A stretch of 5,566 nt of DNA from NCBI GenBank assembly GCA_946630405.1, contig CAMOYW010000086.1:1-5566 (forward strand), given 5' to 3'. Each line of letters starts with the position of its first letter. Positions within the stretch are counted from its first letter, which is position 1. The position numbers and the translations under genes are program-made. Source of the stretch: an uncultured Clostridia bacterium (GTDB lineage Bacteria; Bacillota; Clostridia; Lachnospirales; CAG-274). Positions 1-5,420 of this stretch are shown here, one piece after another. The notes under the pieces were generated by a model that had not been told where the DNA came from, did no database searches, and was given only the letters and a program-made list of their open reading frames with translations.

Positions 1-982
1 CCCCCTCACGGATGACCTCAAACATAGCCCTGTCTTTAAATGCCTTGACCGCAACGGGCGGCAGTGGCTTGTCTTTCAGCTCGTCAAAGCCTTCGATCCC
101 CGCAAGCAAAAAGCAGACAGTCAGATCCGTAAATCCATTGACCCTGTATATATCCCTGTCTTTAAGCGAAAGCTTTTCCTTAAGGTACTCAAAAGCCGAA
201 TTTGAAATATCGTCCTCCACTTCAAGCCTTACGGGGTCGCCCCATTTCCTGTGCTTGATACTTTCTTCTATTTCTTCAAGCAGGTCGTGGCTGTCATCTT
301 CCTCTATTTCAAGGTCCGAATTTCTCGTTATCCTGAATTCTGCCGTACTTTTGACCTTATAGCCTTCAAAAAGTTTATTTATGTTGTCCTTTATAATGTC
401 ATCTATCAGCACAAATTCGGTACCCTCACCCGGAAGCTTTAAAAGGCGTTTTATTCCCGACGGCACCTGTACGACCGCAAAATTATCCTCATTAAGGCTT
501 ACGATTATGTTGACAGATTTATTTGCAAGAAACGGAAAAGGTCTGCTTGAATCTATCGCCATAGGCGTAAGCACGGGGAAAAGATAATTGTTAAAAAAAT
601 GCTTTACATATTCCTTTTGCTCACCCGTAAGCGACGAGGTTTTTTTCGTCAGTATGCCCTTTTTGTTTACGGAAGGCAAAAGCGAGCGGATAAGGCAGCT
701 GTACTGCTTTTGCATCATCTCGTGAGCACGTTCCGAAATCATGCAAAGCTGCTCTTCGGGAGTAAGCCCCGCTATATCCTTTTTTGTCCTGCCCGCATAG
801 GTCTGCTCCATAAGTCCCGCTACCCTGACCATAAAAAATTCGTCAAGATTAGAAGCACTTATGGCAAGAAATTTGAATCTTTCAAGCAGAGGATTGGTCT
901 TATCAAACGCCTCTTCAAGCACCCTTTCGTTAAATTCAAGCCAGCTAAGCTCTCTGTTTATGTATAATGAATTACCCTTCAT
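1..982 (-). CDS. ppk1: Polyphosphate kinase 1, N-terminal part (runs off the left edge)
   Basis: PPK1 reversibly transfers the gamma-phosphate of ATP onto inorganic polyphosphate chains. My reverse-strand reading gives 327 uninterrupted codons from an ATG at 980-982; the family is usually about 700 residues, so roughly the N-terminal half is present. Near the start the signature INRELSWLEFNERVLEEA (residues 8-25) and NLDEFFMVRV (45-54) are typical of the PPK N domain. Asn45 falls at the same number as the ATP-contacting Asn45 of the E. coli enzyme. The head-domain stretches LTPMAIDSSRPFPFL (about residue 140 on) and the later FRITRNSDLEIEED, DLLEEIEE and GDPVRLEVE also match the family. The catalytic histidines lie in the C-terminal domains outside the window, so activity cannot be judged. 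It follows the ppx-like gene after 11 bp. The identification is secure; the symbol assumes the PPK1 class, which the motifs support. Confidence 0.96.
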   Translation of the reverse strand, partial: MKGNSLYINRELSWLEFNERVLEEAFDKTNPLLERFKFLAISASNLDEFFMVRVAGLMEQTYAGRTKKDIAGLTPEEQLCMISERAHEMMQKQYSCLIRSLLPSVNKKGILTKKTSSLTGEQKEYVKHFFNNYLFPVLTPMAIDSSRPFPFLANKSVNIIVSLNEDNFAVVQVPSGIKRLLKLPGEGTEFVLIDDIIKDNINKLFEGYKVKSTAEFRITRNSDLEIEEDDSHDLLEEIEESIKHRKWGDPVRLEVEDDISNSAFEYLKEKLSLKDRDIYRVNGFTDLTVCFLLAGIEGFDELKDKPLPPVAVKAFKDRAMFEVIREG

Positions 983-985
983 CCG

Positions 986-995
986 ATCACCACCT
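986..995 (-). promoter_or_regulatory. Ribosome binding site of ppk1, overlapping the ppx stop
   Basis: On the minus strand the sequence AGGTGGTGAT matches the ideal anti-16S complement AGGAGGTGAT at 9 of 10 positions and ends three bases before the ppk1 ATG. Its first two bases are the last two of the TAG stop of the upstream ppx-like gene. A ribosome terminating on ppx would therefore sit on the ppk1 start site, which suggests translational coupling (inference). It also fixes the ppk1 start, since no in-frame start codon lies just upstream. Confidence 0.8.
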
Positions 996-2517
996 ACTCC
1001 AAAAGACTCTTTTTCTTAAGCACAGCCTCTACTCCGAAAACTTCGGTAAAAAACTCCTTTTTAGTGTTAAAGCTCCATTTTTCAAGCTCTATTTCCTTAT
1101 AGGTATTTAACGTAATAACAAGCAAATCGTCTTTAAGGGAAACGGACACGCTTTCATGCTTTTGTACATGACTGCAATTGACAGCCACCGCAAGCCTTAA
1201 AATAGCGCAAAGCTTTGACACAAGTATCCTGTCCTCCAAAGAAAGCCTGTCGTAGCAGGCATAAGTCTTGTCGGGAAGAACGGAGCTGTGAAAAAGCGAG
1301 CACACGGCAAGCAAATTCTGCTCCTTATCGCTCACACCCACAAGATCGAGTCCGGAAATGATATTGTAGGAATGTTCATAATGCGATTTCGGATTTATAA
1401 ATTTACCTATATTATGCAGCCGCACAAGCATACGGAGCAAGAACCGTTCTCTTTTGCCCATACCGTGTACACGCTTTATTTTATCGTATATCAAAAGGGC
1501 ACATTCTTCAATACGCCTTAAATGGTCTTCATCCAGTTCAAAACGCTTTGCCTGCAAAAGAGCCGCCGCAAGCGCACTTTTTTCATACTCGGAACGAAGG
1601 GAGGAATATATCTGCGGTTGCAGCATATTCCAAAGCATTGCATCTCCCGCGGTAAGATCCAGTGCATAGATCCTGTCGGAGCCCGTATATTTGAGTATCC
1701 TGTTGTAAATAAGAAGAGAAGGCAAAAGCATTTCCTGCTTATCTATGCTTATCCTGTTTTTTTCGTAAAGTTCGGACGGAGAACTCGATTTTATCTTGCG
1801 ATAAACGGAAACAAAACTTGACCTGTCTATTTCAAATATACCGCCCTTAGCCTGCGAGCCGCAAAGCTCCGCAATTGTATTCACATCGTACCCCGTCAAG
1901 ATCACATTTTCGATCTTTTCGGGCAGAGAACGAACTATGGTATCAAGAAATTGCTTCATATATTCCCGAACGACCACAAAGTATTTATCCGTCCCGACCT
2001 CGTCAAACATTTCGCTCAAACGGAGTCCGCCTATCTTTATGGACTGCATGTAGCATATACTCGACTTGTCAATGTGGGATATGGTGATATTTCCCGAACC
2101 TATGTGTACAGCCACGGCAGAACGTGTTATCTCCTCGGGCAGAATACCGAACATAAGGGTATTGATGTAGCTTTTCTCCTCGCTCTCGTCGGCAACATAC
2201 ACATCAAGCCCTGTTTTGACCTTTATCCTGTTGATAAAGTACTCCATATTCGACGCTTCACGCACTGCGGTGGTGGCAACGGTAGCTATTTCCACCTTTC
2301 CGAACTGCTCGGCACATTCGACATAGCCGTTTATTATTTCCGCCGTCTGTGCGATGCTTTGAGGCGATATTTTTCCCGAATGAAAAGTATCCTTACCGAG
2401 ACTTAAAGGATATGTCATATACTCAAGCGGTTTAACAGTATCCTTGTATTTTTGTGCCGCTTTAAACCTGAGCTCACCGGATGCAAGCTCTATAACAGCC
2501 GCAACCTTATTTGCCAC
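994..2517 (-). CDS. Ppx/GppA-family (exopolyphosphatase-like) protein with degenerate active-site motifs
   Basis: The protein has 507 residues, the usual length for a long Ppx/GppA protein. These hydrolyse terminal phosphates from polyphosphate or pppGpp using an ASKHA (actin/Hsp70-like) fold followed by an HD-like helical domain. Visible family landmarks are ATTAVREASN (81-90), GLDVYVADESEE (103-114, the region of the catalytic Glu), IKIGGLRLSEMF (160-171) and HGMGKRERFLL (351-361). LHNIGKFIN (367-375) and HYEHSY (379-384) belong to the C-terminal domain. Key positions have changed: the first phosphate loop, normally IDIGSN, reads IELASG (9-14); the second, normally DIGGGSTE, reads HIGSGNIT (138-145); the LHDIG motif has Asn369 in place of Asp. 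It may be a weak enzyme, one with changed specificity, or a regulatory pseudoenzyme. The start is GTG at 2515-2517, chosen because AGGGGGTG lies 5 nt upstream. The position directly before ppk1 supports a polyphosphate role. Family call secure, activity uncertain. Confidence 0.88.
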   Translation of the reverse strand: MANKVAAVIELASGELRFKAAQKYKDTVKPLEYMTYPLSLGKDTFHSGKISPQSIAQTAEIINGYVECAEQFGKVEIATVATTAVREASNMEYFINRIKVKTGLDVYVADESEEKSYINTLMFGILPEEITRSAVAVHIGSGNITISHIDKSSICYMQSIKIGGLRLSEMFDEVGTDKYFVVVREYMKQFLDTIVRSLPEKIENVILTGYDVNTIAELCGSQAKGGIFEIDRSSFVSVYRKIKSSSPSELYEKNRISIDKQEMLLPSLLIYNRILKYTGSDRIYALDLTAGDAMLWNMLQPQIYSSLRSEYEKSALAAALLQAKRFELDEDHLRRIEECALLIYDKIKRVHGMGKRERFLLRMLVRLHNIGKFINPKSHYEHSYNIISGLDLVGVSDKEQNLLAVCSLFHSSVLPDKTYACYDRLSLEDRILVSKLCAILRLAVAVNCSHVQKHESVSVSLKDDLLVITLNTYKEIELEKWSFNTKKEFFTEVFGVEAVLKKKSLLE

Positions 2518-2522
2518 ACAAA

Positions 2523-2530
2523 CACCCCCT
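2523..2530 (-). promoter_or_regulatory. Ribosome binding site fixing the GTG start of the ppx-like gene
   Basis: AGGGGGTG on the minus strand matches AGGAGGTG at 7 of 8 bases and lies 5 nt before the GTG. No ATG, GTG or TTG occurs in frame just upstream, so the GTG is the best start. Confidence 0.6.
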
Positions 2531-2532
2531 AT

Positions 2533-2564
2533 ACGACCGCAAGTTTATTCCCGCCCACGGTCGC
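2533..2564 (-). other. Hairpin in the ppx leader, just before its ribosome site
   Basis: CGACCG (2534-2539 on the plus strand) and CGGTCG (2558-2563) form a 6-bp stem, extendable by one G-U pair, around an 18-nt loop. On the minus-strand transcript it ends 2 nt before the ppx ribosome site. No U-tract follows, so it is not an intrinsic terminator. It could influence initiation or be chance; a 6-bp stem is weak evidence. Confidence 0.3.
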
Positions 2565-2576
2565 CACTTCAAAAAT

Positions 2577-2606
2577 ACTATCTTATGGGAAACACCGACC
2601 GATCAA
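2577..2606 (-). promoter_or_regulatory. Weak candidate promoter for ppx-ppk1
   Basis: In the 129-bp gap between pfkA and the ppx-like gene, the minus strand has TTGATC (2601-2606) and, after 18 nt, GATAGT (2577-2582), each matching the SigA consensus at 4 of 6 bases. I see no convincing intrinsic terminator after pfkA, so ppx and ppk1 may simply be read from the pfkA promoter. This site is a low-confidence alternative. Confidence 0.22.
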
Positions 2607-2646
2607 TGAAAACACGGTATTACCCTTCTTTATAAAAAGCTGTCTT

Positions 2647-3720
2647 TCAATCTCCGAAGCTTACTCCTATGCTTCTTGCACACTGTATCACTTCATTATT
2701 GAGAGGTACGGTCTTAAGCTTGCCCGCAACCTGAGAAAGCGGAACGGGTACAACTTCATTTCCGCTCAATCCAACCATATAGCCAAACTGTTCGTTGCGT
2801 ATAAGCTCGGCAGCCTTTGCTCCGAGCCTTGTGGAAAGCACTCTGTCATACGGTGAAGGGCTTCCGCCTCGCTGTATATGTCCGGGGACTGCGACCCTCG
2901 TTTCATGCCCCGTTGCCTTTTCGATCTCTTCTGCCACGGAATAAGCGATGGAATGTTTCATCTCGGCTCTTCTTGCCTTGAAATCCTTTTTGCTGAGCTT
3001 GCTTTCTTCAAGAGAAACCGCACCCTCGGCAACGGCTATTATCGAGAACAGCTTGCCCTCTTTCGTTCTGGCATCGATAACATCCGTTATTTTCTTTATT
3101 GAATAAGGTATCTCGGGAATAAGCACAACGTCCGCTCCACCCGCAACACCTGCATACAATGTAAGCCAACCCGCCTTATGTCCCATTATTTCGACCACAA
3201 ATATTCTGCCGTGTGATGTGGCAGTGGTATGCAGCCTGTCAATAACGTCGGTAGCCACCTCCAATGCGGAGTAAAAGCCAAAGGTCATATCCGTACCCCA
3301 CAGATCGTTATCTATGGTCTTCGGAAGGGTTATAATATTTAGTCCCTCTTCACTTAAAAGGTTAGCTGTTTTGTGAGTGCCGTTTCCTCCGAGTATTATA
3401 AGGCAATCAAGCCCGATGTCCTTATAGGTCTCTTTCATCGCCTTGACCTTATCCACGCCGTCATCGCCCACAACATTCATTTCTTTAAAGGGCTGTCTTG
3501 ACGTTCCGAGTATAGTGCCGCCCATTGTAAGTATACCCGAAAAGTCGCTTTTCTTCATGGCATCGTAATCGCCCTCAATAAGACCTCTGTATCCGTCCCT
3601 TATGCCGTAAAGCTTAACATCCTTGCCGAAGCTGTCATAAAGTGCCTTCGCAACTCCTCTTATAGCGGGATTTAACCCCTGACAATCTCCGCCGCTTGTA
3701 AGTAAACCTATCTTTTTCAT
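2647..3720 (-). CDS. pfkA: 6-phosphofructokinase, group III-like with ATP-type Gly and PPi-type Lys
   Basis: This cytoplasmic glycolytic enzyme phosphorylates fructose 6-phosphate to fructose 1,6-bisphosphate. The 357 residues are longer than the 320 of E. coli PfkA and nearer the mixed-substrate (group III) forms. Motifs in order: TSGGDCQGLN (8-17), GGTILGTSR (67-75), GGNGT (111-115), PKTIDND (133-139, catalytic Asp137 and Asp139), Arg172, MGHKAGW (179-185), AEG (231-233), and Arg275, His281 and Arg284 of the HIQRGGSP region for sugar phosphate binding. The residue matching E. coli Gly104 is Gly114, the ATP-type state. The one matching Gly124 is Lys134, the state seen in PPi enzymes but also in some ATP-dependent group III enzymes. 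I infer ATP as donor. E. coli Asp103 is replaced by Asn113. The start has AAAGGAG 6 nt upstream. It leads a possible operon with the ppx-like and ppk1 genes. Confidence 0.95.
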   Translation of the reverse strand: MKKIGLLTSGGDCQGLNPAIRGVAKALYDSFGKDVKLYGIRDGYRGLIEGDYDAMKKSDFSGILTMGGTILGTSRQPFKEMNVVGDDGVDKVKAMKETYKDIGLDCLIILGGNGTHKTANLLSEEGLNIITLPKTIDNDLWGTDMTFGFYSALEVATDVIDRLHTTATSHGRIFVVEIMGHKAGWLTLYAGVAGGADVVLIPEIPYSIKKITDVIDARTKEGKLFSIIAVAEGAVSLEESKLSKKDFKARRAEMKHSIAYSVAEEIEKATGHETRVAVPGHIQRGGSPSPYDRVLSTRLGAKAAELIRNEQFGYMVGLSGNEVVPVPLSQVAGKLKTVPLNNEVIQCARSIGVSFGD

Positions 3721-3726
3721 ACGCTT

Positions 3727-3733
3727 CTCCTTT
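3727..3733 (-). promoter_or_regulatory. Ribosome binding site of pfkA
   Basis: AAAGGAG on the minus strand, 6 nt before the ATG at 3718-3720, supports that start. Confidence 0.8.
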
Positions 3734-3760
3734 CATATAAACGATTATAAATGTAAAATA

Positions 3761-3789
3761 ATTATACCACGATTATAAGTAAAATACAA
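3761..3789 (-). promoter_or_regulatory. Extended -10 promoter of pfkA
   Basis: On the minus strand TTGTAT (3784-3789) is followed after 17 nt by TATAAT (3761-3766), and the -10 is preceded by TGG, giving the extended TGnTATAAT form. Transcription would begin near 3754, leaving an untranslated leader of about 33 nt. Two further TATAAT copies on the same strand (3772-3777 and 3744-3749) lack a good -35 at the right distance. AT-rich DNA upstream (about 3790-3830) could serve as an UP element. Confidence 0.65.
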
Positions 3790-3830
3790 TGATTTTTTTA
3801 GTTCAAAAAATAAGAAATAAATATACTTTT

Positions 3831-3854
3831 CCTATTGACAAACTATGAAATAGG
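3831..3854 (+). promoter_or_regulatory. Inverted repeat over the metY -35 box, candidate operator
   Basis: CCTATT (3831-3836) and AATAGG (3849-3854) are exact inverted copies separated by 12 bp. The half-sites are about 18 bp apart centre to centre and bracket the -35 hexamer. A dimeric repressor bound here would block RNA polymerase. In Firmicutes, Rrf2-family regulators such as CymR repress cysteine genes and are a plausible candidate, but I cannot match this site to a known CymR motif. Six-base arms in AT-rich DNA can arise by chance. Confidence 0.35.
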
Positions 3855-3863
3855 GAGTATAAT
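3835..3863 (+). promoter_or_regulatory. Perfect-consensus SigA promoter of the leader-metY-cysK unit
   Basis: TTGACA at 3835-3840 and TATAAT at 3858-3863 are exact consensus hexamers with the ideal 17-bp spacer. The start of transcription should be near 3870. This predicts very high basal strength, so control probably comes from a repressor at the promoter or from the leader. It points away from the pfkA promoter, with about 45 bp between the two -35 boxes. Confidence 0.88.
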
Positions 3864-3923
3864 ACGAACCATCAAAGGGAAAACAAAACCCCAAACTAAT
3901 GCGACAAAGGAGGAATACATAAA

Positions 3924-3980
3924 ATGAAATACATAAACTACAAAGGACAATTCCGAATGTGTCGCTGTTGTCCCAAGTAA
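3924..3980 (+). CDS. Cys/Met-rich leader peptide upstream of metY (18 aa)
   Basis: The ORF reads MKYINYKGQFRMCRCCPK and stops with TAA. It is too short for usual gene calling but well supported: AAAGGAGG (3906-3913) is an excellent ribosome site 10 nt upstream, it is the first well-initiated ORF after a perfect promoter, and it lies 69 bp before metY. Residues 12-16 are Met-Cys-Arg-Cys-Cys, so four of five consecutive codons need a sulfur amino acid. All three Cys codons are TGT. The downstream genes make homocysteine and cysteine, so the likely role is a sensor: ribosomes slow on these codons when charged Cys-tRNA (or Met-tRNA) is scarce and change the leader RNA fold. Cysteine-rich leader peptides with such a role are known in mycobacteria; I do not know this one from Firmicutes. 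Basic, with no signal peptide or membrane segment. The mechanism is inference. Confidence 0.78.
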   Translation: MKYINYKGQFRMCRCCPK

Positions 3981-4033
3981 CAAAACACTATAAACATAAA
4001 GCAACATAAATCAATAAACATTAATTACGAAAT

Positions 4034-4040
4034 AAAGGAG
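4034..4040 (+). promoter_or_regulatory. Ribosome binding site of metY
   Basis: AAAGGAG 9 nt before the ATG at 4050. It sits in A-rich, open sequence, with no obvious anti-Shine-Dalgarno segment in the leader. Confidence 0.8.
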
Positions 4041-4049
4041 ATAAATAAA

Positions 4050-5360
4050 ATGAGCAAGAAATTATCAAGAGCAGAAAGAAACCTTAAATTTGAAACACTT
4101 CAGTTACATGTAGGTCAGGAAAATCCCGATCCCGTTACCGACTCCAGAGCGGTACCCATTTACCAGACATCATCCTTCGTATTCCGCAACTCCGAACATG
4201 CGGCAGCCCGCTTCGGACTTGCAGATGCAGGTAACATCTACGGCAGACTTACAAACCCCACACAGGATATATTTGAAAAAAGAATTGCAGCCCTTGAAGG
4301 CGGTGTTGCGGCTCTTGCGGTAGCATCGGGCGCTGCGGCAATAAACTACACCATACAAAACCTTGCACAGGCAGGCGACCACATAGTAGCTGCAAAGAAC
4401 ATTTACGGCGGCACATACAACTTGCTTGCACACACGCTTCCTCAGTACGGTATAGAGACAACATTTGTAGATCCTTTCAACTACGATGAGATAAAATCCG
4501 CTATAAAGGACAACACCAAGGCAGTATTTATCGAAACACTCGGCAATCCCAACTCCGATGTTGTAGACATCGAGGCAGTAGCCAAGATAGCTCACGATAA
4601 CAAGATACCTCTTGTGATCGACAACACTTTCGCAACTCCCTATCTGGTACGCCCCATTGAGTACGGTGCAGATATTGTCGTACATTCCGCAACGAAGTTT
4701 ATCGGCGGTCACGGCACAACTATCGGCGGTGTGATAGTAGACAGCGGTAAATTCGACTGGGAAGCATCGGGCAAATTTGCAAGCCTTACAGAACCCAATC
4801 CCAGCTATCACGGTATCAGCTTTACAAAGGCTGTAGGCGCTGCGGCATTCGTTACCAAAATACGTGCCATACTTTTAAGAGATACAGGTGCGACAATATC
4901 TCCCATACATTCCTTCATCTTCCTTCAAGGACTTGAAACTCTTTCACTCAGAGTGGAAAGACATGTTGAAAATGCCCTTAAGGTGGTTGACTACCTTTCA
5001 AAGCATCCACTTGTAGAAAAGGTAAATCACCCTTCCGTAACGGAAGATGCAAGCCAGCAGGCACTTTACAAGAAATACTTCCCCAACGGCGGCGGTTCAA
5101 TATTCACATTTGAGATAAAAGGTGACGCTCAAAAGGCAAAAGACTTTATCGACAACCTTGAGATATTCTCCTTGCTTGCAAATGTAGCGGACGTTAAGTC
5201 ACTTGTGATACATCCCGCTTCCACCACTCACTCACAGCTTAGCGAGGAAGAACTTCTTGACCAGGGTATCAAACCCAACACTATCAGACTTTCAATAGGA
5301 ACAGAAAACATTGACGATATAATTCAAGATCTTGACGAGGCATTCAAGGCAATACAGTAA
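4050..5360 (+). CDS. metY: O-acetylhomoserine sulfhydrylase (O-acetylhomoserine aminocarboxypropyltransferase)
   Basis: A cytoplasmic PLP enzyme of the Cys/Met metabolism family that condenses O-acetylhomoserine with sulfide to homocysteine, the direct-sulfhydrylation route to methionine. Its 436 residues match the usual MetY length (about 425-440) and exceed the 380-400 of cystathionine gamma-synthase or gamma-lyase, favouring MetY. Visible landmarks: FETLQLHVGQ (14-23), YGRLTNPT (64-71, PLP-phosphate contact from the neighbouring subunit), ASGAAA (92-97), Asp191 in VIDNTFATP (pyridine nitrogen), SATKFIGGHG (213-222) with Lys216 as the PLP Schiff-base lysine, SLLANVADVKSLVIHPA (374-390), and Arg413 in NTIRLSIG (carboxylate binding). 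Apart from Met1 it has no methionine and no cysteine, which is striking. It is followed by a hairpin and cysK on the same strand, and is probably controlled by the Cys-rich leader and the promoter palindrome. Confidence 0.95.
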   Translation: MSKKLSRAERNLKFETLQLHVGQENPDPVTDSRAVPIYQTSSFVFRNSEHAAARFGLADAGNIYGRLTNPTQDIFEKRIAALEGGVAALAVASGAAAINYTIQNLAQAGDHIVAAKNIYGGTYNLLAHTLPQYGIETTFVDPFNYDEIKSAIKDNTKAVFIETLGNPNSDVVDIEAVAKIAHDNKIPLVIDNTFATPYLVRPIEYGADIVVHSATKFIGGHGTTIGGVIVDSGKFDWEASGKFASLTEPNPSYHGISFTKAVGAAAFVTKIRAILLRDTGATISPIHSFIFLQGLETLSLRVERHVENALKVVDYLSKHPLVEKVNHPSVTEDASQQALYKKYFPNGGGSIFTFEIKGDAQKAKDFIDNLEIFSLLANVADVKSLVIHPASTTHSQLSEEELLDQGIKPNTIRLSIGTENIDDIIQDLDEAFKAIQ

Positions 5361-5368
5361 ATCGACCT

Positions 5369-5391
5369 ACCCCGCCAACGCTTGGCGGGGT
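5369..5391 (+). terminator. GC-rich hairpin between metY and cysK, partial terminator or processing element
   Basis: ACCCCGCCAA (5369-5378) and TTGGCGGGGT (5382-5391) form a perfect 10-bp stem with a 3-nt loop, starting 9 nt after the metY stop. The stem is very stable, but what follows is GTTTATATATATG, a broken U-tract, so termination is probably incomplete. Only 29 nt separate it from the cysK ATG, and I find no good promoter for cysK there or at the 3' end of metY. Read-through seems needed for cysK expression. Alternatively it is a stabilising or processing hairpin. Confidence 0.7.
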
Positions 5392-5420
5392 GTTTATATA
5401 TATGATCGGAGGACAGAAAA

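Larger units (their letters stand above)
3870..4049 (+). ncRNA. 5' leader RNA of metY, candidate sulfur-responsive regulatory leader
   Basis: The leader of about 180 nt lies between the predicted transcription start and metY. It holds an 18-codon ORF (3924-3980) and several complementary segments. GCGACA (3901-3906), next to the leader-ORF ribosome site, pairs perfectly with TGTCGC (3960-3965), which contains the first Cys codon. GGACAA (3945-3950) pairs perfectly with TTGTCC (3968-3973), which overlaps the last two Cys codons. These two stems cross and so exclude each other unless a pseudoknot forms. GGGAAAACA (3877-3885) could add 8 of 9 pairs with TGTTGTCCC (3966-3974). From 3981 to 4028 the RNA is A-rich with a single G and should be unstructured. 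There is no GC-rich hairpin plus U-tract before metY, so classical intrinsic-terminator attenuation is not supported. I recognise no SAM riboswitch or T-box motif. Confidence 0.5.

Noticed and set aside
12..967. Several plus-strand open frames opposite ppk1
   Set aside because: They are shadows of ppk1, of low-complexity Ser/Leu-rich character, with no good ribosome sites and no recognisable domains.
1951..2406. 151-codon plus-strand frame opposite the ppx-like gene
   Set aside because: Antisense shadow of a gene with clear family motifs; nothing recognisable in the translation.
2518..2646. Intrinsic terminator after pfkA
   Set aside because: On the minus strand only short, interrupted pairings (such as ACCG with CGGT) are found and none is followed by a proper U-tract.
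3899..3922. ATG at 3899 opening a 7-codon frame that overlaps the leader ORF's ribosome site
   Set aside because: No Shine-Dalgarno sequence precedes it and the peptide has no Cys or other notable content; chance is the simplest explanation.
3870..4049. SAM riboswitch or T-box in the metY leader
   Set aside because: These are the usual Firmicute sulfur leaders, but I see no SAM-I core helices, no T-box sequence and no terminator/antiterminator pair.
4170..4811. 213-codon open frame on the minus strand within metY, very rich in cysteine
   Set aside because: It is antisense to a secure MetY gene. Its many Cys codons are just the complements of the frequent GCA/ACA codons of metY; it has no family resemblance.
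5382..5420. Dedicated promoter for cysK between the hairpin and its ATG
   Set aside because: TTGGCG in the hairpin has no -10 at 16-18 nt, and the TATATA run lies too close to it.
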